NCBI RefSeq assembly: GCF_048128805.1
Contig: NC_136010.1
Coordinates: 20,921,480 to 20,985,479, forward strand
DNA length: 64,000 nucleotides
Reading direction: 5' to 3'
Source: Centroberyx gerrardi
Lineage: Eukaryota > Chordata > Actinopteri > Beryciformes > Berycidae
Shown one piece after another: positions 1 to 11,007 of this stretch; the stretch's first letter is position 1; the number at the start of each line of letters is the position of its first letter. The position numbers were made by a program, and so were the translations under genes. The notes under the pieces are model-generated. The model searched no databases. It was not told where the DNA came from and worked only from the letters and a program-made list of their open reading frames with translations.

Positions 1-689
1 CACAGCCAGGGGGACTTTCTGTGGATATGGCTGCATGTTCTGCTCTGCTGAGACCACTATAAAACACAGCTTAATTGGGTTTAGAAACGCAGCAATTCAG
101 TGGGTTTACCAAATCAATTGCACATTCATTGCCTATAAAGAAGCTCTACAATATTTCTTAATAAGATTACAGGTCCAAATCGTACTTCTCTGATTTCTGT
201 CTTTTGTCTGGCTTTGAGCTGGTTATGTTCACAAATATTATGGTATTAATGTTAACAAATATTGATTAAACTGTCTTAGACCAAATAGGAATAATATTAA
301 TTCTTAAAGTGAGTGGTATTCCCCTTTCAGCCAAATGACTTGTGTGTGTGTGTGTGTGTGTGTGTATCTTATCTGCATCTGGATGTCAAGACTGATTCAC
401 AGCATCTCTCCATCAGAAAGCACCACACGTCAATGCCTGGTTATTCAGATAGGAAATGAGTAAACTAACAAATTAGCTAACACTTAAGACCGTTACGGCT
501 TTGACAAAACTGGCAGTTTAAAATCAACATTACAAAGTATAATATATGCAAAACAAAGTCAAAAAACAAGTACAACACAACGATTATATGGTATGAAAAC
601 GTATCATTAACTATTATATGCAAGATTATAAAATAGGTTTTTATAAAGGGCTTAAATACATATGAACTCATTGCCTTATATTGTATAAA
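1..689. other. Intergenic left flank, no gene seen
   Basis: AT-rich non-coding sequence upstream of the ddx19 promoter region. The only structured item is a (TG)n microsatellite at 341-365. The short open frames here have no recognisable protein similarity and no splice context, so I call no gene. Confidence 0.6.
341..365. repeat. (TG)n microsatellite
   Basis: About 12 uninterrupted TG dinucleotides. It is an ordinary vertebrate microsatellite in intergenic DNA. Confidence 0.9.
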
Positions 690-1105
690 GCAGTGTGTGC
701 CCCCATGGGTCCCTCTGGAAACAGGGTGGGGAACATCATGCTGCCTTCATGTCTTGCTCGTAAGCTTGTACTTCCGAGTTCTACAGTCGTAAATACAACT
801 TGTCGCGCATTCAAGTGCTTTTGGTCACTAAAGAACCCTGTGACAAAAGCTGAATTCGGTTGATGGTGTTTTATTTTATGAAATAACAAAAATATATGAC
901 AACCAAAAGTTAAACAATGAGTGAAAATAGAAATATGGAATGTCAAACAATTACATAACAGCTGTTGACACGACTTCTCCCACAATGTTTCCCTCAAGAC
1001 ATGCCCCTTAAACATCTCGTATCACGGTTATGCTTGGTTGGACATAGTGGCATTAAAAAATTCCCACTTTCCTTGCTGTATTTACCACTTAAATGGGTCG
1101 TTTAC
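690..1105 (-). mobile_element. Dispersed repeat, copy 1 of a family also found upstream of acap3
   Basis: Read on the minus strand, this stretch aligns in pieces, in the same order, with 28930-29520 on the plus strand. One shared block is GGAAAGTGGGAATTTT (rc near 1060-1075, forward near 28960). A second is TTTAACTT followed by GGTTGTCAT or AGTTGTCAT (rc near 898-915, forward near 29162). A third is ACTTGAATGCGCGACAAGT (rc near 799-817, forward near 29460). Both ends carry a diverged inverted motif around GTAAATA. No transposase frame is visible, so it looks like a non-autonomous DNA element. The short open frames inside are by-products of the repeat. The class is unknown. Confidence 0.65.
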
Positions 1106-1134
1106 GTTAGCTTCAGTCACAATTCCGATATTTC

Positions 1135-1143
1135 CTATATAAG
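1135..1143 (+). promoter_or_regulatory. Possible TATA box of ddx19
   Basis: CTATATAAG lies about 160 bases upstream of the ddx19 start codon, just outside the upstream repeat copy. With a start site about 30 bases downstream it would give a 5' UTR of roughly 130 bases. This rests on the motif and position only. Confidence 0.35.
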
Positions 1144-1299
1144 TGAAGGCAGCATGAGGGGTGAGGTCGGGTCCACAGCTGGTTGCGGTTGCTGGTTGGT
1201 TGATGAAAGCGGCACATCGTCACTTCACTTTCACGCACATCAAACTTTTGATGAAGTGTCGTTAAAAAAAATAATCAAATACACCATTAACATTCGAAA

Positions 1300-4200
1300 A
1301 TGGCTTCAGACTCCTGGGCGCAGGCAGTCGATGTTCAAGAATCTACGACTGTACCCGTTAAGGTAAGTTTGAAAGGTAACTGACAGCTCGTGACATGCAA
1401 AAAGTAGGATCAAACACTCGCTCATCGGACATTAGCTAATACAGCTCCGGCTAGCTCAGCCTGCTACCTAGCTGGATTGCTTTACAGCTTGCTAACTTAC
1501 ATGAAACGCTGTTTCATCATTTTCCATGCTAACAATGTCAAAAAAAATCTTGTCCTTGACCAGTTTGACAGGAAATGGATGGGCAAAATGGATGGGCAAC
1601 GTAACGTGAGGGGAGAAATAAATGGTAAATTCATCGTTGTTTTGTTTTTGTTTTTTGTTTTTTTACCTCAATTGCATCTTCAGTCAATTTTCATTTTGTT
1701 TTTCTTTACTTTTTTTTGACGTTCTTCTGTGGTGTTCTCGTGTAGGAAACATTGTGCCAAAGAAGAGTGACCATGCAGGCGGGAGAGACGATGGTGACAA
1801 AGTGGACCCGGCTGAACAGTCCCTGTTGAATAAATTGATCCGCCACACTCTAGTGAAGAACAGAAACCAGGTGGAGGTTCTCCAGAGAGACCCCACCTCT
1901 CCTCTGTACTCAGTTAAGACATTTGAAGAGCTGAGGCTGTAAGTCTGCAGGGTTATGACAGTGAAGACAACTTTCTCTTAGCTACCTGTAGATACACACA
2001 GTGATGTGTATATGGTTGGTTTACCTGACAGTATCTACTTTTTTAAAACTGCACTCCTGTTGTTTTGACTAACAGGAAACCTCAGCTGCTGCAGGGTGTG
2101 TACAGCATGGGCTTCAACAGACCTTCTAGGATCCAGGAGAACGCTTTGCCCATGATGCTGGCAGAGCCGTGAGTGCCCACTTTTCACTGCTCAGTATTCG
2201 GGGAATTGTTGTTCAGGGTTTCCTGGGTTGAGAAACCCTTCATTGAATCACATATTTTAATAACAAGGAGTCTTTTGAATGAAATTTAGTTTAGTCCAGA
2301 GCATGGCTTTAAAGATAATACTGGTGGGTTTTTTAAAAAGTTTTTGTCAATCATCTAGTTTGCCCGTCTCCTTTACATTACTCCTGGTGGCGTCTGCAGT
2401 CGGGTAGCTGGAGATATCAGGCCTCGCTGTCCTACCTTCAGAAGAAGCCATTTGCAGCCCTTCATTTTTGTACACTGTGAAAAACAACTTCTACACACTT
2501 GATAAACATGAAGCGTTAATTTGGATTTGTCAGTTTCTGTTTTATCGTTATTTCATTGTGCCTGAGTTGAGAGTTTTTCATATTAGCGCTGCATTACGTT
2601 ACGCTCTGCTTGCTGTCAATCACCTGACACCCACAGGAAGAAATGGAAGTCTCCGCCAGGAAATAATCCCTCAAACATGCTGCCTTACAGACTTTATTTT
2701 CACATCCATGGCTTCTTATTTTGGGCAGTTAATTTTAAATTAAGTTTGACACTGTAAAGTTTGTATTTCAAAAACAACAAAAAACAACTAAATGTAAAAA
2801 AAAACAAAAAACTAATTGCATATGGCATGCATTGTAAAATGATTGGGAGAGATATAAATTACACGTAGACAGAAGTAAATGGGCTATAACTTTAAATGAC
2901 ACTCATATTCTCCTCTATTCAGTGCCAGGGAACCTAGCCTCATGAAAACAGTAGTTTAAAACCACTGTTTAACATACCTCACATCAGGTATCATCTGTGA
3001 TTTATCCTCTCAGCGATGTGTGTATTTTCTCTGGTTCCAGACCTCAGAATCTGATCGCCCAGTCGCAGTCTGGCACAGGTAAAACGGCTGCTTTTTCACT
3101 GGCCATGCTCAGCCATGTAAACCCAGCCAACAAGTGGACTCAGGTAAATGTGACTTGTAATTTGTAGAACCAGTCAGTGTCCACATTTTCAGTTGTAGGC
3201 CTTGACATGTAGTCCCCAATGAATTGAATGATTTTTTTTTTTTTTTTTTTGTCTCTTTCAGTGCCTTTGCATTTCACCCACATACGAGCTTGCTGTGCAG
3301 ATCGGTCATGTTATTGAGCAAATGGGGAAATTCTATCCTGAAGTGAAATTGGCATATGCCATTCGGGGCAATAGAAGTAAGACCAGTGTGATCATAACTT
3401 ACCTCTGATCCAATTTGACAATGAAGTATTTGTACTTGTACTTGTATTGTTTGTGGTAGCTAGTGTTGCCACATCAGTTCATGTTATTGATTTTCTGTTC
3501 TGTTCAGTGGAGCGAGGCACCAAGCTGCAGGAGCAGATTGTCATTGGAACACCAGGCACAGTCCTGGACTGGTGCACCAAGTTCAAGATCATCGACCCCA
3601 AGAAGATCTCCGTCTTTGTGCTGGACGAGGCCGATGTCATGATTGCCACGCAGGGGCATCAGGACCAGAGCATTCGTATCCAAAGGCGGGCTCCCCTCAG
3701 AGAAGAACACCTATTCTCACAATAACGTTTGAACTACATGACAGGCCTCCGCTTATTTTCTCTGTATAAGTCAGCCAACAGTCTTCTCTTCTCCCCTCTT
3801 TTAGTGTTTTCCTCATTCTCTCCTCTTCTTGCTGCAGACAGCTGCCAAAGGACTGCCAGATGCTTCTGTTCTCTGCAACCTTTGAGGACTCCGTGTGGAA
3901 GTTTGCAGAGCGGGTGGTTCCTGACCCAAATATCATCAAGCTGAAGCGTGAAGAGGAGACTCTGGACACCATCAAGCAGTTCTACGTGGTGTGCAAGGAG
4001 AAGGAGGACAAGTTCACCGCACTCTGCAATCTGTATGGGAGCCTTACCATTGCACAGGCCATGATCTTTTGCCACGTAAGTCAGCTGTTTGAACCCATCC
4101 TAAGTACATGGCTCCAGTACTCTTAATAATTAGAATCTTATTTTCCTTAACTATATGTATCCTGCTGTTGAGTGACGGCAAGTTGACATATGACACGGTG

Positions 4201-4821
4201 CCTTGTCTTCAGACTCGCAAGATGGCTGCCTGGCTGTCTGGACAGCTGACCAAAGAAGGCCACCAGGTGGCACTGCTGAGCGGGGAAATGACCGTGGAGC
4301 AGAGAGCCGCCGTGATCGAACGCTTCAGGAACGGCAAGGAAAAGGTGCTGGTGACCACAAATGTTTGCTCCAGAGGTAAAGGATTTCCTAAGATTATAAA
4401 ACTCAAAACTTTTTTTTGTTGGGGAGGTGATTTTAAATGTTTCAATCACTTGCGGATGTGTCAATTACAGGTATCGATGTAGAGCAAGTGTCGATTGTGG
4501 TCAACTTTGACCTTCCAATGGACAGAGAGGGGAGAGCTGACAACGAGACATACCTCCACCGGATTGGCCGCACGGGGCGTTTTGGCAAAAAAGGATTTGC
4601 CGTCAACATGGTTGACAGCCAACACAGCATGGATATCATCAACGAAATTGAAGCTCATTTCAGTACGTTTCTTTTTCTTCTAATGTGACACTGATACTAT
4701 AAGACGGCAACTATTTGGATCCTGACTAACTTGATTTATTTTTTCTCTCTCTCTCACAGACAGGAAAATCTTGAAACTTGATACTGAGGATCTCGATGAG
4801 CTTGAGAGACTGATAAACTGA
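1300..4821 (+). CDS. ddx19: ATP-dependent RNA helicase DDX19 (DEAD-box), complete, 11 coding exons
   Basis: DDX19/Dbp5 acts at the cytoplasmic face of the nuclear pore, where Gle1-stimulated ATP hydrolysis remodels exported mRNPs. It also has roles in translation termination. Exons: 1300-1362, 1564-1624, 1746-1938, 2076-2168, 3041-3143, 3262-3376, 3508-3685, 3838-4075, 4213-4375, 4471-4662, 4760-4821. They total 1461 bases, giving 486 aa against about 479 in human DDX19B, and all phases agree. Visible motifs are SQSGTGKT (145-152, Walker A), PTYELA (motif Ia), DEAD at 249-252, SAT at 281-283, and [10 protein letters not shown] ending at 439 (motif VI). The ATG has a strong context (AAAATGG). 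The N-terminal exon 2 (1564-1624) is divergent. I chose it because it is the phase-consistent exon I found between exons 1 and 3, and its donor is weak. The exon 7 donor is GC instead of GT. The long intron 2169-3040 holds nothing recognisable. The A or B paralogue cannot be assigned here. Confidence 0.96.
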
Positions 4822-7091
4822 ATGCATTGCTACTAGTCCACCACCTACTACTTATCCAGTTAGACGTGTTACCTCGCACTTGACTTGAGTTCTTTCAAGG
4901 GTTTATTTTGTTTACATAAGAGAGGTGCTCGCTAATCCTGACTATGCAAAGCTTTAATTCTTGACAGTAGTTTGTGCCAAATAGTTTGCACTTATTTTGA
5001 TTTCATTCAGTATGTTCTGTTTTTCTTTGATTGATCTCACTGGAGTCACCTAAGCCTTTAAGATCTGAGCGTCTCCCAGAGACCTGGAAGTGGTAGACCT
5101 AACCATTAGCTCTTAGTAACAGCATTTAATGCATTTGATGCTACCGTTGAAAGTTTGCAGTGTTGATGTGTCTGATTTTCTGATACTAAGAGTGGAAGTG
5201 AATTAGTAGAATAATTCTCAAGCTTAACGGAGCATCACTGGGATATGAGAGTGTGTCTCATAGATGCTTGTATAGCTCGATCAAGGTTGATTTGAGATTA
5301 ACTATCCTCAAATGACTTGAAGCATTTTAAGGTTTAAAATGCCTATTTCAGCCTATTATCGATAGTTGACCTAGTTTTGGTTCCTGATAATTGAGTCTGT
5401 ATTAAATCAAACTGTGAAGCTAGAGCTGTTGCTCTGTTTTTGTTTACAGAAGGAAAAAAAAACATGTATGTAAAAAAACAAAAAAACAAAACTGCAGATA
5501 TGAATGTGTGAAATTAAAACTTGAAATTTACTTGCAGTTGAGGTGCTATTTTTGCATGGCACTCTTAGCCTGTCAGTTGACAGGTGTTTGGCACCTTTAC
5601 AGAGTAATAATACCATTGTGTTTGATGATGTGTCTGAAAGAATTAAATCAGTTACCTGAGAGAAGCTTTATTGAACATAACACTGCAATGAAAATATATT
5701 TCTTTAGTGAATATACAATATATTCAGATGGCAATTGACTTGAACTGTTTGCAGAAGCTGATAAAGATAAGCAGCATTTAACTCCCTTATTCTTTGTGCA
5801 CTTTTCATTGTTTGTAATGGTGTTATAATAAAATTTGACAAAGAAAGCTGTAGTTTGGTTGCGTTTGTGCTAAAGACATTTGAAACATGTTCAAACATAG
5901 TGGTTCTCTTCTATCATTCGTTATGAAAACAGCTCTTACACATTCAGAAAACATGATTTCCAGACTTCAGTCAGTTTGAATGTTATTTTAAAGTAAAGGC
6001 AGCAAAGTGAAAATTGAGTACTTGCTGAAAATGGAGTCAGCAATTTGAAATGGTTTCCCTCTTCTGTGTGCATAAAGCATGAGGTTCTCTTTGTCACCCT
6101 TTTTGAACAGTATGTCACCTGTGTCATTTGTAGGAACATAAAGGTTCTGGTACTAGGGCCTAACAGAAATAAGAACATTGTCATTCATAAGCCCATATCG
6201 GCCATGTTCATTTGACTATGCACTGATACAATCTGTAAATTAAAAAGAGGCTAATTTTTAAGATCTTCATATTTACAGACATGAAGACACTACCATATTT
6301 ACACCCAGCAAGCACAATTATACAAGTGGTTACAGCCAAGAAATCTGATTAGCAGGACAGTTTTTATAATACAAAAATGAAGCATGATGCATCTTTGATG
6401 AATTCACTGCATCTTGACAACCTAGTCTTGAGCTTTTACACCCGATTGAGAGATTTTATTTGGCATATGAGAACATCAATCACAGAAGAAAGGTGTGTGA
6501 AGTTGCATCAAATCGACTGTGGGAAAACCATGTTGTTGGTGTTAGGACCGCTACATTTGCCAGGCTCTGTCAGCAGGCCTGTTGGTATTACAAGAACCTC
6601 TTTGCTTTGGTATTGAATGCCAATACCACACTGAGATAATCCGGATTTTCTTTTCCAAACCAGCCATTGATAGCAGGCAAAGCCCTGAATCAGCTGCTTG
6701 CTATTTTGATGAAAAAATGCTGTGTAATGTTATTGTCACCTACTGAATGTTTTGTCAGAGGAAATAGATCACCGTTTTAACTTCAGTGTGCTCATAGGCC
6801 GACTGTTTCTGTGACAAGGCAGATACAGGCATACAGCACTGACTATGATTTTATGGTTGTGTGTGGCAATAAACTTAGTGCTGTTTGAATAAACTTTGTG
6901 CAACTGTCTGGAATATTATGTGCATTGGTAACGCAGAACATGTTCCCGAACTGTCCTTGAGTCAGATGACTTTAAATATTAAATCTGCCTTGAGCAATGG
7001 AAAAAAAAAGCTTTTCTAGACTTGAATATAAGCATAGGGCCTAGATTTTACAGTCAAACAAAACGTATCATTCAGGTTCGCACATAGCCCA
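4822..7091 (+). other. ddx19 3' UTR and convergent spacer to ubxn10
   Basis: This AT-rich region has no supported coding sequence. The best ddx19 poly(A) signal is AATAAA at 5827-5832, giving a 3' UTR of about 1 kb. Two more AATAAA hexamers at 6868-6873 and 6888-6893 could serve a longer isoform. On the minus strand the nearest AATAAA downstream of ubxn10 reads as TTTATT at 6455-6460, so the two 3' UTRs may overlap if the distal sites are used. Confidence 0.5.
5827..5832 (+). terminator. ddx19 poly(A) signal candidate
   Basis: Canonical AATAAA about 1 kb after the stop codon, followed by a T/G-rich stretch (tgtagtttggttgcgtttgtg) fitting a downstream element. Confidence 0.6.
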
Positions 7092-7835
7092 CTACAAGCT
7101 GTCCTCTTGAGAGATGCACAGCACTGATCTGTTCAAGATGCCGCACTGGGCCAGGGTCATGTCCATGTCTGTGAAGGTCCTGCGAGGCACATCCATGGTC
7201 TCGATGAAGGCCTCGCCGTACCTCGCTCCGTATCTGGCTTCTGCGCTGCCTCTCACCGTGAGCAGAGTGTCCGTGGGGCGAAAGTGCTGCTGAAACCTCC
7301 TGCCGCACGGCGCGCGGATAGCCAGGAGCAAACTGCCGGCAGCACCGGCTGAAGAGCCGCCTTCTGTAGTCTCTCTGGTCAGGGTGGGGCCCGGGTCAGA
7401 CGGCTTGGGCCGGGTCACGGCCGGGGTCATCGCTCCGGAGAGAGACGGCTCTCCCTGCCCCTGCTGGAGGATGGCATTATCAGATAAGTTGAGCTTGGAC
7501 ATCTTCTTTTCCACGCCACTCCCAGGGTTCACTTCCGATTGCCTCTTCTCAATGGATGGAAGGACCTTGTACTTGTTTAAAGAGAGTGCCGGAACAGCAG
7601 GGACAAACTGCAGCATGTGGACCACTTCGTCCTGGGTCAGCTGGCTGGTCTGCCTCATCATGGTGTGGGACCGGGACTGGGACTGGGAGCAGAGGTAGCT
7701 GTGTGACCTGCTGTGCGCAGGGGATTTTGGAGTCACTGGGGGGTTCTGGATGCTGGCTGTATCATCTCCATATAGAGTGTGGTTTACAGTGGGTCTGCTT
7801 CGCCCTTTGGAGGACTTTGGCCTTGTCAAATGCAT
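7092..7835 (-). CDS. ubxn10: UBX domain-containing protein 10
   Basis: UBXN10 is a cilium-localised adaptor that binds the AAA ATPase p97/VCP and the IFT-B complex to support ciliogenesis. The 247-residue protein starts MHLTRPKSSKGRSRP, matching the human internal MHMIRPKSAKGRTRP. The middle carries LNKYKVLPSI, as in human SLNKYPVLPSI. The C-terminal 79 residues (169-247) form the UBX domain, with RRFQQHFRPTDTL and a VPRR turn equivalent to the p97-contacting loop. The frame is open for another 53 codons upstream to 7994, but that part has no family similarity. A splice acceptor (CTGCAG) ends at 7840, four bases before the chosen ATG, so I infer a non-coding first exon further right. Human UBXN10 is 280 aa and begins about 30 residues earlier, so the start is the least certain part. 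Confidence 0.9.
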   Translation of the reverse strand: MHLTRPKSSKGRSRPTVNHTLYGDDTASIQNPPVTPKSPAHSRSHSYLCSQSQSRSHTMMRQTSQLTQDEVVHMLQFVPAVPALSLNKYKVLPSIEKRQSEVNPGSGVEKKMSKLNLSDNAILQQGQGEPSLSGAMTPAVTRPKPSDPGPTLTRETTEGGSSAGAAGSLLLAIRAPCGRRFQQHFRPTDTLLTVRGSAEARYGARYGEAFIETMDVPRRTFTDMDMTLAQCGILNRSVLCISQEDSL

Positions 7836-8639
7836 TGATCTGCAGCTGTTGACTTTCTTATGTCTGAGTTCAGCACGGGTCTTGGTTTCACTTTTTTGTG
7901 CAAAGAGAATTAAAGAAAAACTGATTAGAGAGGCATCGTCTCTGGATTCTTGACATGGTGTCTGTTGATGCTTAACATATACTTTACACATCACTGTTGT
8001 TTTTAGCCTTATGACCTACACAACAAATCTACAGCCACTAATCCACTGACAGAGGCAGGTGCTCTAAAGTAGGCTACCATTTTCAATGTAACGTTTGGTC
8101 TCGTCAAAGAGTTAAAAAGCCATTAGTTAACATATTAAACATGCTCTCTACTAGCCTTACTGACATTAGCATAGCCGAAGTTGCAGCAGCACACTGACAG
8201 ACAGGTTTACCATTTGCCTTATTATTACATGAAAGCATAAGTACGTTAAGTTATAGAAATACCGTTTATTTTCACTGCTAGGGAGTCGCTTTCCATCCAG
8301 TTCCCAAGCTTCAGCAGGAAGTATTTCTCTTCAGCGTCAGTGAAGTTACCATGACAGTCTGGTTGCCTTGACGACCATCTGTGGCTGAAGGCAGGGAGGG
8401 AGCCCCCTGGTGCTGGAAGCGTGCAGCTGCAGTGAGTTCACTGACTACAGTTGTGTGCTGTAGGCCTGCGGTTCTCAAAATAGGGTTTAGGGACCGCCCA
8501 TAGGCCCTTGAGTGGTTTCCATAGGGTCCCCAGCAAAATGAGGATTAGTTTAATTTCACTATTATTTCATCCACTAACACTGGGAGAGAATGTATAAGAA
8601 TGTCTGTTCTGACCAGATGTTTATTGTTTACCGCTGTTG
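7836..8639. other. ubxn10 5' flank with degenerate repeat
   Basis: This holds the upstream frame extension of ubxn10, a probable first intron, and a possible minus-strand donor near 8262. From about 8460 to 8620 comes a stretch resembling the widespread fish repeat motif that opens with 'ggttctcaaa' and 'ggggtcc'. Similar degenerate wording recurs near 25447-25515 and, reversed, near 57785-57885. No coding sequence is supported. Confidence 0.35.
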
Positions 8640-9344
8640 TCTCCTGACCTACTTTTTTTTTTAAAATATTTTATTTTCAGCTTTTCAGTTTTATATTCAA
8701 GACACATGTAAACAAGATAAGGCAAAAAATAATAATAATAATAATAATAAATAAAAATAACAAAGAGAAGAAAAAGGAGAAAAAAGGAAAAAAAAGGGAG
8801 AAAGAGAAGCTGCCAGACATATATATATATGTATATATATACATATATATATATATAGTATGACTTAGTTCACAGCACTTTTCAAAAAGTTACATAATCA
8901 GGTATTACAAGAGTGCAGGTAAAGGGTAAGGAGTACAGGGTTGCATCACTACAGAATATAATTAACAATTATTTATCTTTGAGACAGTCAATGAATGGAC
9001 CCCATATGTTCCAAAATCTATTGGGCGCTTTAGATTTGTAGAAGCGTATTCTCTCCATCTGTATGATTATGATCATTTCGTTGAGCCATTTCTGAAAGCA
9101 GGGGGGTGTAGGTGATTTCCAATCTGTTCATTTTTTTAGCAGCTACCATACCAAGCATCAATGCCAATTGTTCCTCAGATGTATAGCTTAAAGCAGTCTC
9201 TGAGCATCCAAAGAGTGCCAGTTCTGGATCAGGGGGAATGTCCTTTCCACAGACCCCAGAAAACCACTGGAATATTTCACACCAAATTTTTTGTAAATGA
9301 GGACAGAGCCAGAAAAGATGCGTTAAAGATCTCCTGACCTACTT
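8640..9344 (-). mobile_element. 5'-truncated L1-like LINE insertion with target-site duplications
   Basis: A perfect 15-bp direct repeat, TCTCCTGACCTACTT, flanks the insert (8640-8654 and 9330-9344). The insert starts with a T run on the plus strand, meaning a poly(A) tail on the minus strand, followed by AAT-rich and AT-rich simple sequence. Minus-strand translation of about 9325-8980 gives the C-terminal tail of an L1-type reverse transcriptase protein. Pieces such as HLFWLCPHLQKIW, GVCGKDIPPDPELALFG and EEQLALMLGMVAAKK are followed, after one frameshift, by ERIRFYKSKAPNRFWNIWGPF and a stop. The copy has only the 3' end, so it is dead. Perfect duplications and a mostly open frame argue for a fairly recent insertion. 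Confidence 0.9.
8727..8752. repeat. (AAT)n simple repeat in the LINE tail
   Basis: About eight AAT units beside the poly(A)-derived end of the LINE. An AT-alternating tract follows at 8820-8857. Confidence 0.85.
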
Positions 9345-10147
9345 GAAATTTTCTCAGATGGGAGTTCATGTGACAGAACCTTTATCAATGAGGGTCAGTG
9401 TCTAAAGTGTCAAATAAATCTAACATCACACACATTCACAGCCAGGAAGCAAGTCAACATAAAAGTTTTATTAGGCCACACTGTTTCGCAACAGGTAGCC
9501 TATTATTACAATTGTTGAAAATTGCATCTTGTAATGTTTATACGATATCACTCACATTAAATCATTGATAACTCATTATGAATAAACTGATAGATATATA
9601 GCTAGTTTTACTCATTGAGGGTGCTCCAAAACCTGCGGATTATACGTTGTATATTTTGTAACTTATTTCATACAGACTAAACATTGAATGGTAAAAATTG
9701 CAGTGAGATCATAGTGTTCCCTTCATCTATGTAAAGAAAAGTAGAGGGAAATGTTGAATTGAAAAGATAATGAAGAGATACATAATTATGATTCATGATA
9801 AACATGACAACATTACCATTACCATTAGTTTTACTTTAAATACTGGAGTGAGCAGTAGGTACACATTCAAATGGTATTGATTCATTAACATTCATTGGTC
9901 CAATCAGGTAATACCTTGTCTAGTGCCTGAGTGGAACTATACGTAGTTATTAGACAATACAGATAACACATAGACCTTAATCACAAAACAAGAGGAGCAG
10001 CTAGCTTGACAGCCAATGAGCAGGGACCAGAAGGAGATACTTTTCACTGATCATCCAACTTATAAAGTTAATAAGAGGGACGCATCACTTCTGCACCTCC
10101 CCCTCTTAAATTGCCTGCCAGTGGCAAAAGTTAGCACTTGTTGCTCT
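9345..10147 (-). other. cptp 3' UTR and downstream spacer
   Basis: Non-coding AT-rich DNA. TTTATT at 9467-9472 reads AATAAA on the minus strand and is the likely cptp poly(A) signal, giving a 3' UTR of about 680 bases. I see nothing else. Confidence 0.5.
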
Positions 10148-11007
10148 CTAAGGTAACTCAAGCAGGTTATGCTGAGCATAAAGTTCCTCGGTGACCTGGT
10201 ACGCCTCAGAGATCAGAGGCAGGGCGTCCCCTAGTATGGCCACCACCTGCTCCGGGCTGCCTACATTCATCACTTCAAAGAAAGTAGGGCGCCCAGGGAG
10301 GACGCAGAACGCCATGCCTGCAGCCGTACGGACCACCCAGGGGTGGTGCTGGGACAGGGACTCGTTGTAGGCCTCTGCGCACATGACAGACGTCTTACTG
10401 TCCTCAGTGCTGGTGCGGAGGCTCTCCAGGAACAGCTCCAGCCATCTCAACGCGCGGTGGAGCCTCAGCAGAGTACGGCAGCCTGATTCTGGATGGCTGC
10501 CTCTCTTGGTTAGGTCCACTAGTCCATTCTCCAGCTCGTATTTAACCATAGACTGGATGGTGATGTAGTGAGACCCGTTCTCACCGTTGAGGTGGTTGAC
10601 CAGGATCTGGATTTTGTTGACGGCATCCTTAGAGATGAAAGCGAAGACACTTCCCAAGCTGTTCAAAAACCTATTATGGGAATAAATAAATAATGAATTT
10701 GTTACTACCTATGACATGGCGGTCTAATCCATTACAGCTGCATAATGTGAGGGGCTTGAAAGAAACATAATAATTATGCAGTAATTGCATGGCAAATAGA
10801 AACAGGAAGTCCAATACAGCAGGACAGGATTTGACATCATGTGCTTGTAGGCATTTGCCCCTAAACCACTTACCTTACAAGACCACGCCACCCGGCTACA
10901 TAGTGTTCAATAAAGACTTCTTTATCTTCCGATAGACATGACTTGAAAGTGTCGAGAACCTCTCGAAGACAGAATTTCTGGTCCTCTGATGCTACAGAAC
11001 CGGCCAT
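10148..11007 (-). CDS. cptp: Ceramide-1-phosphate transfer protein, complete, 2 coding exons
   Basis: CPTP (GLTPD1) is a cytosolic GLTP-fold protein that moves ceramide-1-phosphate between membranes and limits Golgi C1P, eicosanoid release and autophagy-dependent inflammasome activity. Exon 1 is 11007-10874 and exon 2 is 10670-10148. The phase-2 junction creates Arg45, and the product is 218 aa against 214 in human. The start MAGSVASEDQKF has A at -3 and G at +4. All five C1P phosphate-contact residues known in the human protein (D56, K60, R106, R110, H150) have counterparts at +4: D60, K64 (SKDAVNK), R110 and R114 (CRTLLRLH), and H154 (HHPW). The C-terminus (LYAQHNLLELP) matches the family end. 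It is transcribed divergently from ints11, as in mammals. Confidence 0.96.

Noticed and set aside
668-1015. 115-codon minus-strand frame sharing KHLNARQVVF with a frame at 29339-29749
   Set aside because: The shared peptide comes from a dispersed repeat present in both places, not from a protein family. There is no other coding support.
5407-6616. Several short frames downstream of ddx19
   Set aside because: AT-rich 3' UTR and spacer sequence without domains. The longest are under 85 codons.
7836-7994. Upstream 53-codon extension of ubxn10
   Set aside because: It is open but lacks similarity to UBXN10, and a good splice acceptor lies between it and the conserved MHLTRPKS start, so it is probably intron.
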